24,149 nucleotides of DNA, from the NCBI GenBank assembly GCA_016285815.1, contig JAEERN010000138.1:1-24149 (forward strand). Reading direction: 5' to 3'. Origin of the DNA: Clostridiales bacterium (lineage in GTDB: Bacteria; Bacillota; Clostridia; Oscillospirales; QAMX01). Numbering within the stretch: the stretch's first letter is position 1; each line of letters opens with the position of its first letter. Shown in pieces: positions 7,616 to 15,392 of the stretch. The notes beneath the pieces are model-generated. The model was given only the letters and a program-made list of their open reading frames with translations. It ran no database searches and was not told the DNA's origin. A program made the position numbers and the translations under genes.

Positions 7616-9546
7616 CGGATATCATGCTTTCCGGCCTCTCCAAATTTTACGGAGAGGTCCAGATCCTGGACCGGATCTCCTTTGAGATCCAGTCCGGCCA
7701 GAAGGTTGCCCTGATCGGCCGCAACGGCTGCGGCAAGACCACGCTGATCCGCTGTATCAGCGGTGCCGAGCCCTATGACGCCGGAACGGTGCAGGTCCAC
7801 CCGTCCAAACGCCTCGGCGTGCTGAACCAGATGCCGGCTTTCCCGGCGGGGACCACCGTGCGCGCGGTGCTGGAGAACGGCTTTCGCCGCCAGCGGGCCC
7901 TGCGGCGCGAGCTGGACGACATCGCCGCCCGGCTCGCCGGAGGCGGCGCCGGGCCGGAGCTTCTGCGCCGCTACGGCGAGCTGCAGAGTGCCTATGAGGC
8001 CATGGACGGCTATCTGGAAGAGCCTGAGATGTTCCGCGTCTCGCTGGGACTGGGCATTCCCCGGGAAATGTGGGACATGGAGTACGCCTCCCTGTCCGGC
8101 GGCGAGATGACGCGGGTCAATCTGGCGGAGCTGCTGCTGGAGAAGACGGACGTCATGATCCTGGACGAGCCCACCAACCATCTGGACATGCAGGCGCTGG
8201 AGTGGCTGGAGACCTATCTGAACGGCTATCCCGGCACGGTCCTGATCGTGTCCCACGACCGGTATTTCCTGGACCGGGTGGTGACGCGCACCATCGAGCT
8301 GGAGGATATGCACGCCCGTGTCTACGAGGGGAACTACAGCTTTTTCGCCGACCGCCGCGCCGCGGAGGAGGAAGAGCGCCAGCGCCGCCACGACCAGCTT
8401 CAAAAGGAGATCGACCGGCTCCAGGCCACCTCGGACCGGATGCACGGCTGGGGCAGCGGCAACAAGCGCATGATGCACAAGGCCTTCGCGCTGGACCGGC
8501 GCATCGAGCGCATCCGCGCCAACCAGCCGGACTCCGTGCGCCGTGAAAAGAAGATGAGCGGGAAGCTCTATGCGGCTGAGCGGAGCGGGAACGACGTGCT
8601 GTTCCTCGACGGGCTGACCAAGCGCTTCGCGCAGAAGACCGTGTTCTCCGGGCTGGACCTGGAGCTCAAAAAGGATGAGGCCGTGGCGATCATCGGCGAG
8701 AACGGCTGCGGCAAGACCACGCTGCTGCGCGTGCTGCTGGGAGAAGAGCCTCCCTCGGCGGGCAGCTATCAGTGGGGGACCAACATCAAGCTGGCCTATC
8801 TGCCTCAAAAGGTGTCCTTCGCCGACGAGAACCGCACGGTGCTGGAAGAGGTCACGACCCAGCTTTCCCTCACCGAGTCGGCGGCGCGGAACCGGCTCGG
8901 CGCGTTCCGCTTTCGCGGGGACGACGTGTTCAAGCCCATCTTCGTGCTGTCCGGCGGGGAAAAGAGCCGTCTGCGCCTGTGCGTCATGCTGGCTTCCGCC
9001 GTCAACGTGCTGGTGCTGGACGAGCCCACCAACCATCTGGACATCTACTCCCGCGAGTGGCTGGAGGATCTGATCGACGGATACGAGGGGACCCTGATCT
9101 TCGTGTCCCACGACCGGTATTTCATCGACCGCTTCGCCACGCGCGTGTGGAGCCTGGCCGACGGTGCGGTGCGGGACTTTTGCGGCACCTTCGCCGCCTA
9201 TACGGAGCGGCTGCAGCGCGAGGCGGCCGATTCCCAGCGGGAAAAGCCGAAGCCGGAGGAGCGTCAGGAGCGGCAGGACCGGCGGGAGCGCAGCATGAGT
9301 CCGGACCGGCTTTTGCGGCGCGCGGCGCGGGAGCTGGCCGAAACGGAGAAGAAGATCACGGCCTCGGAAGAGCGCGCGGCGGCCCTGTGCGCGGAGATGG
9401 AGGCCAACTGCAGCGACCACGTCCTGCTGGAAAAGCTCTCGGCGGAGCTGGACGGGGTCAACGCCGAGACCGAGCGGCTGTACGCCCTCTGGAACGATCA
9501 GAGCGAGGCGCTGACCGCGGCGCAGACCGCGGCGGAGGAGCGCTGA
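7612..9546 (+). CDS. ABC-F ATPase (Uup/YdiF-like ribosome-associated)
   Basis: The 644-residue protein has two ABC ATPase domains and no membrane spans. Domain 1 has Walker A GRNGCGKTT (36-44), LSGGE (161-165) and Walker B LDEPTNHLD (184-192). A charged P-site-tRNA-interaction linker covers about 240-325. Domain 2 has Walker A GENGCGKTT (362-370), LSGGE (446-450) and LDEPTNHLD (469-477). A charged coiled-coil C-terminal domain covers about 550-640. This layout and length fit the Uup/YdiF branch, which acts on ribosomes in translation or gives antibiotic protection; a resistance role is not evident. I use TTG at 7612 because AAGGAAG lies 8 bases upstream and the overlap with dacF (TTGA) fits coupling; ATG at 7624 is the alternative. 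Confidence 0.92.
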   Translation: MTDIMLSGLSKFYGEVQILDRISFEIQSGQKVALIGRNGCGKTTLIRCISGAEPYDAGTVQVHPSKRLGVLNQMPAFPAGTTVRAVLENGFRRQRALRRELDDIAARLAGGGAGPELLRRYGELQSAYEAMDGYLEEPEMFRVSLGLGIPREMWDMEYASLSGGEMTRVNLAELLLEKTDVMILDEPTNHLDMQALEWLETYLNGYPGTVLIVSHDRYFLDRVVTRTIELEDMHARVYEGNYSFFADRRAAEEEERQRRHDQLQKEIDRLQATSDRMHGWGSGNKRMMHKAFALDRRIERIRANQPDSVRREKKMSGKLYAAERSGNDVLFLDGLTKRFAQKTVFSGLDLELKKDEAVAIIGENGCGKTTLLRVLLGEEPPSAGSYQWGTNIKLAYLPQKVSFADENRTVLEEVTTQLSLTESAARNRLGAFRFRGDDVFKPIFVLSGGEKSRLRLCVMLASAVNVLVLDEPTNHLDIYSREWLEDLIDGYEGTLIFVSHDRYFIDRFATRVWSLADGAVRDFCGTFAAYTERLQREAADSQREKPKPEERQERQDRRERSMSPDRLLRRAARELAETEKKITASEERAAALCAEMEANCSDHVLLEKLSAELDGVNAETERLYALWNDQSEALTAAQTAAEER

Positions 9547-9599
9547 AGCAAAACGGGATGCTTGCCCCCCTTTGGGCGGGCGGCGAAGGAGGAACGGAG

Positions 9600-10442
9600 A
9601 TGACAGAGTTCGCTCCCGTCGGAACGGTGCCGATGGTCTGCCTGATCCTGGGGACCGTGATCTGGATCGCGGCCCCGACGGCTCTGGCGCTCGTTTGGAA
9701 GATCCGGAAAAAGGAACCCGTGACGACGATCCTGATCGGCGCGGCGGCGTTCCTGCTGTTTGCGCTGGTCCTGGAAAAGCCGATCCAGAACGTGCTGCTT
9801 TTCCCGGCCGCCATGGGGCTTCCGGATCACGCCGTCAGCCGGTTTTTCGGCGGAAGTCCCGTCCTGCTGGCGCTGGCGGCCGGGCTTTTTCCGGGATTGT
9901 TTGAAGAGACCGGGCGTCTGGTCGCCTTCCGGACGGTCCTGAAACGGCGCCGGAACCGGGAGACTTCGATCTCCTGCGGCATCGGTCACGGCGGCTTCGA
10001 AGTGGTCCTGATCCTGGGGATCACGTATATCCAGTATATCGTCTATGCGGTCATGATCAACACCGGTACGTTCCAGGCTCTGGTCGACCGGGTCGCGGCC
10101 CAGGCTCCGGAGCAGACGGCCGCGGCGGGAGAGATCGCGGCCATGCTCGCGGCGTTCTCCCCGGCCGATCTGGGGCTCGCCTTCGTCGAACGGGTCTTTG
10201 CGGTCTTGTTCCACGTCGGCGCGTCGATCCTCGTTTTTTACGCCTGCAGGGACAGAAGGCGCTTCTGGCTGTACCCCCTCGCCGTGATCCTCCACACCGC
10301 GATGGATTTCGCGGCCGCGCTGAGCCTCTTCAAAGTCGTCGAGCTGTCGCCGTGGGCGCTGGAGGGCGTTGCCGCCGTCTTCGGCCTTTCGGTGTTTTTC
10401 GGCGCCTATGCTTTGCTTTATCGGAAAGACGGGGCGGCATGA
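9600..10442 (+). CDS. YhfC/PrsW-like intramembrane metalloprotease family protein
   Basis: The 280-residue protein is mostly hydrophobic, with about seven to eight membrane spans. It has the marks of the YhfC family, related to the PrsW/CPBP glutamic-type membrane proteases: FEETGRL (E102, E103, R106), GHGGFE (H130, E134), a further helix with ER and H (E197, R198, H205), and LHTAMDF (H232, D236). These buried charged residues probably form the active or metal site. ATG at 9600 has AAGGAGGA about 6 bases ahead. It follows the ABC-F gene by 53 bases with no convincing terminator between, so it is likely in the same transcript, and it ends just before a strong terminator. The substrate is unknown; members of the wider group cleave anti-sigma factors or modify exported peptides. 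Confidence 0.8.
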   Translation: MTEFAPVGTVPMVCLILGTVIWIAAPTALALVWKIRKKEPVTTILIGAAAFLLFALVLEKPIQNVLLFPAAMGLPDHAVSRFFGGSPVLLALAAGLFPGLFEETGRLVAFRTVLKRRRNRETSISCGIGHGGFEVVLILGITYIQYIVYAVMINTGTFQALVDRVAAQAPEQTAAAGEIAAMLAAFSPADLGLAFVERVFAVLFHVGASILVFYACRDRRRFWLYPLAVILHTAMDFAAALSLFKVVELSPWALEGVAAVFGLSVFFGAYALLYRKDGAA

Positions 10443-10495
10443 GTGACAGCGCGTTCCGGCGGCGGGGGATCACCCCGCGCCGCCGCCCGGACAAG

Positions 10496-10535
10496 AAAAA
10501 GGGCGCCTGCCGGAAACGGCAGGCGCCTTTTCGGT
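10496..10535. terminator. Bidirectional intrinsic terminator between converging genes
   Basis: A perfect 11-bp GC-rich stem (10502-10512 with 10517-10527) closes on a GAAA tetraloop. It is followed by TTTT on the plus strand and by CTTTTTCTT on the minus strand. It lies between the ends of the YhfC-like gene (stop 10442) and the minus-strand propeller gene (stop 10555), so it can serve both. Confidence 0.9.
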
Positions 10536-10554
10536 TTTGGAAAAGGGGGGACGG

Positions 10555-11589
10555 TCACAGCGCCTCGAAGCCCTCCGGCGGGACGCCGGTGAAGCGGTAC
10601 GGCCGCAGGAGGCCGACGTCGTTCCCCTCTGCGTCGCGGGATGCGTCCGCGACGGCGAACAGGCCGCCGCCCAGCGAGCAGAGCCCCGTCGAGCCGAGGG
10701 GAAAGTCCAGCCCGCGGATCCCGCTGGGGTGGTCGGCGCCGTAGGAGGCCAGCGGCAGACGCCAGCGCCCCTCCGTGCCGCGCCGGGCCGGGGCGGACAG
10801 GTCGATCAGATACAGGGGGTGGTTGGGGAACTGCGGCTTCCGGCCGCAGTAGACCGCCGCGAAGAGACAGCGGGTGTCCGCGTCGTATTCCAGATTCTGG
10901 ATTCCGTAATTGGTGTTGCCCGTCCGGACGAAGAGCTTTCGCCCGGCGCGGAGACCGGTCCGGTGCGGACGGGCGCAGGACAGCGGCCGCGCGGCGCGGA
11001 ACGTCTCGTCCGGGTCAAGCTCCAGCAGGACCTGATCGTCGTTGTCCGCGCGGTCCACGTCCCCGTAGATCCCATAGGCGATATAGAGCCGCTCGGGACC
11101 GCCGCCCGGCGCGGGGGCGAAGGTGATCCCGTCGATGCCGCTGCAGCCGAAACGATGGGGCGGCGCGCCCTCCGGCGCAGCGGCGAAGTCCTCGGCCACG
11201 TCCGGCAGAAACGCCGCCGTCATGACGCCGTCCTCCGCGGCGTCCATGTCCGGGCGGTCGATGCGGGCCCCGTCGAAGCAGACCGCGTAAAACGCGTCCT
11301 CCGGCGGCTGGGCGAAGCCGAAGCGGCGGGCGATGGCGGCGCCGATGACGTCGCGCTTGAGCTCCAGCGAGCCCCAGACGCGCCCGTCCGCCAGGTGCAG
11401 GGCGATACAGCCCAGATGGCCAGCCAGTCCGCAGACCGAGCCGAGCAGGCGGCCGGACAGATCCGTTTTCAACAGTCTGGTGGTAAAGGACCAGTAGACG
11501 GCCCCGCGGGCCGTGTCCACGGCGACGCCCTGCAGATGGCCGGTCTGGCCGGCCGTGACGCGCACCGGGGCGAAAAAGGGCAGGATCAC
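10555..11589 (-). CDS. Predicted beta-propeller protein, function unknown
   Basis: The 344-residue protein has no signal peptide or membrane span. It shows repeated short strands separated by Gly/Asp turns (HLQGVAVDTARGAVYWSF, GHLGCIALHLADGRVWGSL, GIDGITFAP, LYIAYGIYGD, IQNLEYDADTRCLFAAVY, SGIRGLDFPLGSTG), the pattern of six- or seven-bladed propellers such as SMP-30, YncE or phytase-like proteins. I do not recognise a precise family or a full active site. GTG at 11589 follows AAAGGAG with a 9-base spacer. It begins 24 bases after the lipoprotein metallopeptidase gene and is its only downstream partner, so the two are probably one operon. It could be an enzyme on a small substrate or a binding protein. 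Confidence 0.72.
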   Translation of the reverse strand: MILPFFAPVRVTAGQTGHLQGVAVDTARGAVYWSFTTRLLKTDLSGRLLGSVCGLAGHLGCIALHLADGRVWGSLELKRDVIGAAIARRFGFAQPPEDAFYAVCFDGARIDRPDMDAAEDGVMTAAFLPDVAEDFAAAPEGAPPHRFGCSGIDGITFAPAPGGGPERLYIAYGIYGDVDRADNDDQVLLELDPDETFRAARPLSCARPHRTGLRAGRKLFVRTGNTNYGIQNLEYDADTRCLFAAVYCGRKPQFPNHPLYLIDLSAPARRGTEGRWRLPLASYGADHPSGIRGLDFPLGSTGLCSLGGGLFAVADASRDAEGNDVGLLRPYRFTGVPPEGFEAL

Positions 11590-11613
11590 AGGCGAACGCT
11601 CCTTTCGATTCTG

Positions 11614-13734
11614 TCAGCCGACGGGCACGACGGTCCCGGCCTGTTCCATCACTTCGGCGAATTCCGCCGGGTCGGGGACGCCCACGGCGGCCTCCCACGG
11701 CAGCTCGCCTTCAAAGTCGGCGCAGCAGGGGAGCACGTTCCGCAGCATAAAGCAGAGGAAGCGGGCCTTGAGCGCCAGATTTTCGATTTCAAAACAGGAT
11801 TCGGACGCCGGATCGCGGTAGAACTGCATCAGGTGCTCCAGCGTGCGGGCCCGGTCCTCCTTGGCCCAGGTCTTGGCGTAGGTGTCGATGAACCAGACCT
11901 CGTCGGAGGCGTACCAATAGGTGTAGTCGTCGTCCGGCCAGACGGTGTAGCTGTCGGCATACTCCGCCCGGATATAGTCCGGCATGACCGCGTCCCACGC
12001 GGCGAACCAGTCGGGCTGATCCTCGGCGGGCATGGATTCGATCCGGGCGTCTATGACGTGCATGAACTCGTGGGGCAGGTTCCCGACGATGGGGTAAGAG
12101 GCGTCGAAGACGACGCACTCGTATCCGTTCGAAGAAAAGGTCAGGGCGGCGGCGCTGTCGATGCCGCTGTCCGAGACGCAGTAGAGCGTCGAACAGAGAT
12201 AAAGGCGCAGGCCGCGGCAGTATTCGGTGACGTCGGCGAAAAATCCCTCCGGCCAGAAGGACAGAGACTCGGACAGATCGGTCAGCGCGAGAAAGTTGGC
12301 CAGCCCGCCGTTCAGAGGACGGCCGAGATAGTCGAAAGCGTCGAAGTCGTTGCCGTCAGGCCCGTACAGGATCTCGACGCCGAAGCGGTCCTCCAGCCCG
12401 GCGGCCAGCTCCGCACAGGCGGCGTCGAGGTCGCCGCTTTCGGACCGGAACAGAAGCCTGAACTCTTCGCGCTCGGTAAAGTCGCTTTCGGCCGGGGAGA
12501 GCAGGTCCAGCTCGAAGGCGTCGGTATAGCGGCGGAGTAGCAGGAACCACCCCTCCGGCGAGGCGAAGAAATCGCTGAAGCCGAGCTCTTCGCCGTCCAA
12601 AGCGGTGAGAGCGGGGGCGGCCAGCCCGGAGCGGAGGTCCAGAAGCGAGGCGGCAAGGACGTCGTCCGCATAGTCGTAGCGGTAGAACAGCGCATAGTCG
12701 CCGGAGAGCGAGAGCAGGGAGTCTTCCGTCCGGATCAGGGAGAGCGCGCCGCCGTTTGCCGGGCGGAACGCGCGGCAGTCGAGGTTGTCGACGCAGAGCC
12801 AGCCGTTCTCCCGCAGGTAGAAGGCTTCGTCGACGTCGGGCTCGACGAGGCGCTCCGCCTCGGCGTCCCATGTCAGAATGGCGGAGTGATTGTCGACATA
12901 GGCGTTCAGCGCGAAGGTGCCGCCGCAGGGCTGCACGTCCCAGATCTCGCCGACGCCGTCGAGCGGGATCTCACGGCAGGACCCGCCGGGCAGGTCGTAA
13001 AGGCGGACGCAGCCGTCCGCGCCGTAGACGAAGGCGGCCCAGGTCCCGTCCGGGGAGAAGAACGCCCCGTCGGGCCGGGCGGGGATCTCGAAGAGGATCC
13101 GGGCCTGGCGCCGGGCCGGGTCCCAGCGGAAGACCCCGGCGGCTCCTGTTTCGTCCGACGCCGCCACCCCCGCGGCGGCGTAGAAGCAGCCGTCCTCCGC
13201 GGCGGCGGACCAGCTCAGATCGCCGTTGAACCGGGCGGAGCCGATCTGTTTTCCCGTGTTGAGATCGAACGCGCGCAGAACGGCGTGCCGGGCATAGCCG
13301 GAGGCCGCGCCGTCGAACGTCATGACGTTCGAGGCCAAGAACACGGTCCGGCCCGAGACGGCCAGCTCGACGGCGTCCAGCGAATCGGCGGGATCTGCCG
13401 CGTCGTCCTCCGCGCGGCAGATCAGATACGAGCCGTCCTCCTGACGAGCTAAAAACCCGGCCGGGTCCGGCGGCTCCGTCGCTGCGGTGGTCTCGGCGGT
13501 AGTCGCTGCGGTGGTCTCGGCGGTGGTCTCGGCGGTAGTCTCGACGGTAGTTTCGGCGGTGGTCTCCGCCGGAACGGCGGAAGAGGTCCCCGGCGCGGTC
13601 CCGGCAGGTGTCGAAGCCGCGGCGGGCGGGTCGGTCTCGCTCCGGCGCGGCGGGACGAGCAGGGAACAGGCCCCCAGCGGCAGCAGCAGGGCCAGCGCAA
13701 GCAGCGCGGCGATCGGCCGTTTGACGGATCTCAT
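11614..13734 (-). CDS. Lipoprotein with propeller-like half and HEFMH zinc-metallopeptidase half
   Basis: The 706-residue product begins with a lipoprotein signal (basic start, hydrophobic core, LGAC with Cys23 as lipidation site), then a low-complexity stalk (about 32-90) made of Glu-Thr-Thr-Ala units. Residues about 90-400 hold repeated strand-turn units (for example WAAFVYGADGCVRLYDLP) suggesting a WD40/TolB-like propeller. The C-terminal third has HEFMHVID (H555, E556, H559), a gluzincin HExxH, and 67 residues later FIDTYAKTWAKEDRARTLE, which resembles the segment carrying the third zinc ligand (E626 or E633 are candidates). It should be tethered outside the cell. The start ATG at 13734 has AAGGAGG 10 bases ahead; the frame is open further upstream but includes the promoter. 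Substrate unknown. Confidence 0.82.
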   Translation of the reverse strand: MRSVKRPIAALLALALLLPLGACSLLVPPRRSETDPPAAASTPAGTAPGTSSAVPAETTAETTVETTAETTAETTAATTAETTAATEPPDPAGFLARQEDGSYLICRAEDDAADPADSLDAVELAVSGRTVFLASNVMTFDGAASGYARHAVLRAFDLNTGKQIGSARFNGDLSWSAAAEDGCFYAAAGVAASDETGAAGVFRWDPARRQARILFEIPARPDGAFFSPDGTWAAFVYGADGCVRLYDLPGGSCREIPLDGVGEIWDVQPCGGTFALNAYVDNHSAILTWDAEAERLVEPDVDEAFYLRENGWLCVDNLDCRAFRPANGGALSLIRTEDSLLSLSGDYALFYRYDYADDVLAASLLDLRSGLAAPALTALDGEELGFSDFFASPEGWFLLLRRYTDAFELDLLSPAESDFTEREEFRLLFRSESGDLDAACAELAAGLEDRFGVEILYGPDGNDFDAFDYLGRPLNGGLANFLALTDLSESLSFWPEGFFADVTEYCRGLRLYLCSTLYCVSDSGIDSAAALTFSSNGYECVVFDASYPIVGNLPHEFMHVIDARIESMPAEDQPDWFAAWDAVMPDYIRAEYADSYTVWPDDDYTYWYASDEVWFIDTYAKTWAKEDRARTLEHLMQFYRDPASESCFEIENLALKARFLCFMLRNVLPCCADFEGELPWEAAVGVPDPAEFAEVMEQAGTVVPVG
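13477..13566 (-). repeat. In-gene tandem repeat coding the Glu-Thr-Thr-Ala stalk
   Basis: About 90 bases consist of degenerate 12-base units (plus-strand core GTGGTCTCGGCG, with GTAGTCTCGACG and GTGGTCGCTGCG variants) encoding repeated ETTA/ETTV/ATTA. Units are multiples of three, so a change in copy number would alter stalk length without a frameshift. Confidence 0.85.
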
Positions 13735-13782
13735 GGAAAGCGAGCCTCCTTCGCGTACGTTTTTCGGTCTCTCTGAACACAA

Positions 13783-13811
13783 ATTATACCATATCCCGCC
13801 GGGAAATACAA
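13783..13811 (-). promoter_or_regulatory. SigA-type promoter for the lipoprotein operon
   Basis: On the minus strand TTGTAT (complement of 13806-13811) and TATAAT (complement of 13783-13788) are 17 bases apart, with an extended TGG directly before the -10. Transcription would start near 13776, about 40 bases before the ATG at 13734. The spacer contains a perfect 5+1+5 inverted repeat (13794-13804). Confidence 0.8.
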
Positions 13812-13830
13812 GGCGCCGACCCGCGCGCCG

Positions 13831-13860
13831 TTGACGGCGCGGCGGGCCCTGTGGTATAAT
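13831..13860 (+). promoter_or_regulatory. SigA-type promoter for the GH51 gene, with a dyad over its -35
   Basis: TTGACG at 13831-13836 and TATAAT at 13855-13860 are 18 bases apart, again with an extended TGG before the -10. Transcription would start near 13867, leaving a leader of about 20 bases. An inverted repeat with 8-base arms (13824-13831 and 13834-13841, two bases between) covers the -35 and is a candidate operator. Confidence 0.78.
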
Positions 13861-13888
13861 CAAAAAAAACGAGAGGCAGGCTGGCGAC

Positions 13889-15325
13889 ATGGACAAGCTC
13901 TATCTGTTGTACCCCGAGCGGCGGGGCCGCATCGCCCCGGAGATCTACGGCCACTTCACCGAGCACATCGGCGGCGTGTTTTACGGCGGGATGTGGGTCG
14001 GCCCGGATTCGGACGTTCCCAACGTCAAGGGCTTTCGCCGGGACGTGGTCGAGGCGTTCCGCGCCATCCGGCCGCCGGTGCTTCGCTGGCCCGGCGGGTG
14101 CTTCGCCGAGACCTACGACTGGCGCGACGGCATCGGCCCGGACCGGCCCACCCGCATCAACTGGTGGCGCAACGAGGACGGCCGGTACGAGCCCAACGCC
14201 GTCGGGACCCACGAGTTCATCGACCTGTGCCGCGCCGTGGGCGCGAAGCCCTATTTCGCCGCCAACGTGACCTCGGTGCCGCCGCTCCACATCCGCGACT
14301 GGATGGACTATTGCCTGTCGCCCCGGGGCAGCACGACGCTGGCCCGCGAGCGCGAGGCCAACGGCAGCCCCGAGCCCTTCGACGTTCCGTTCTGGGGCGT
14401 CGGGAACGAGAACTGGGGCGGCGGCGGGAACATGACGCCGGAGCACTACGCCGACGTCTTCCGCACCTGCGCCCTGCTGATGCGCAACGCCGCGCCCAAG
14501 GGGCGGGTCAAGCTCTTCGCCTGCGGCACCAGCGGCGACGAGTACGAGTGGGCCCGGGGCGTCGCCGCCGGGCTGTTCCGGTCCGAGCGGCAGGCGGACG
14601 GCTTTGCCATGCACTATTACTGCGGAAGCGCGGGGGATCCGCTGGCCTTCACCGACGACGAGTGGGACCGGCAGATCGCCCAGGCCGCGCGGATCGAGGA
14701 CATGATCCGCCGCAACTACGCCGTCATGGTGGGATACGGTCTGGAAGAGCGGATGCCCATGGTGGTGGACGAGTGGGGCTGCTGGCATCCGGCCGGAAGC
14801 GGCCCCAGCAAGGGGAAGAACCTGTTCGAGCAGCAGTCCACCATGCGGGACGCCGTGGTGGCGGCGCTGACGCTGAACATCTTCAACCGCCACTGCGACA
14901 AGGTGATCATGGCCAACGTGGCCCAGCTGACCAACCTGCTGCACAGCCTGTTCCTCTGCGGACCGGACGGCTTCGCCTGCACGCCGACCTATCACGTCTT
15001 CGACATGTACCAGCGGCACCAGGGAGCGGAGAGCGTCGGCTCGGTCTGTGAGAACGGCGACCTCAGTGTCTCCGTCTCGGTCCACGGCGGACGCACCCTG
15101 ATCACCGCGGCCAACACCTCGGTCCGGGCCGACGCGGAGATCGGGCTGTGCCCCTGCGGCCGGCCGCTGCCGGAGACCGGCGAGCTGGTCCTGCTGTCCC
15201 ATGCGGACCCCCACGCCCACAACACCTTCGCCGAGCCGGACAAGGTGCGGCCCGTGCGGTCGGCCGTGAATCCGCGCCGGCCGCTGACGGTGCCGAGGGC
15301 CTCGGTGGCGGCGATCTCGTTCTGA
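13889..15325 (+). CDS. Alpha-L-arabinofuranosidase, GH51 family
   Basis: The 478-residue enzyme removes terminal arabinofuranosyl units from arabinan- or arabinoxylan-derived oligosaccharides. It has a (beta/alpha)8 barrel with GHFTEHIGGVFYGG at 21-34, LRWPGGCFAETYDW near 65-78, the acid/base Glu in GVGNENWG (E174), the histidine-containing MHYYCG segment, and the nucleophile Glu in VVDEWGCW (E295). A small C-terminal beta domain follows. Length is typical for GH51. There is no signal peptide, so it is intracellular. ATG at 13889 is preceded by GAGAGGCAGG. It is transcribed alone, divergently from the lipoprotein operon, and closed by its own terminator; regulation by the dyad over its -35 is possible. 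The symbol is left empty because abfA/arfA naming varies. Confidence 0.93.
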   Translation: MDKLYLLYPERRGRIAPEIYGHFTEHIGGVFYGGMWVGPDSDVPNVKGFRRDVVEAFRAIRPPVLRWPGGCFAETYDWRDGIGPDRPTRINWWRNEDGRYEPNAVGTHEFIDLCRAVGAKPYFAANVTSVPPLHIRDWMDYCLSPRGSTTLAREREANGSPEPFDVPFWGVGNENWGGGGNMTPEHYADVFRTCALLMRNAAPKGRVKLFACGTSGDEYEWARGVAAGLFRSERQADGFAMHYYCGSAGDPLAFTDDEWDRQIAQAARIEDMIRRNYAVMVGYGLEERMPMVVDEWGCWHPAGSGPSKGKNLFEQQSTMRDAVVAALTLNIFNRHCDKVIMANVAQLTNLLHSLFLCGPDGFACTPTYHVFDMYQRHQGAESVGSVCENGDLSVSVSVHGGRTLITAANTSVRADAEIGLCPCGRPLPETGELVLLSHADPHAHNTFAEPDKVRPVRSAVNPRRPLTVPRASVAAISF

Positions 15326-15341
15326 CCGACGGACGAAGAAA

Positions 15342-15392
15342 GGCCGCGCAGAGCCGGAGCGATCCGGGCGCTGCGCAGCCTTTTTGTCTTTT
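15342..15392 (+). terminator. Intrinsic terminator of the GH51 gene
   Basis: Outer arms 15342-15351 and 15371-15380 pair with one mismatch, and an inner 5-bp stem (CCGGA with TCCGG around GCGA) lies between. The stem is followed by TTTTTGTCTTTT. In the minus direction only TTTCTTC follows, so termination of the converging YfhO-like gene here would be weaker. Confidence 0.82.

Noticed and set aside
7540..9420. A 626-codon open frame opposite the ABC-F gene
   Set aside because: Antisense shadow: all Walker and signature motifs are on the plus strand.
9547..9599. Possible terminator between the ABC-F and YhfC-like genes (GCCC...GGGC near 9564-9580)
   Set aside because: A four-base stem without a following T-run; not enough to call a terminator.
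10439..10744. Small ORF whose ATG overlaps the YhfC-like stop (ATGAG)
   Set aside because: It reads through the terminator hairpin at 10502-10527 and then antisense into the propeller gene; the product is an Arg/Pro/Ser-rich string.
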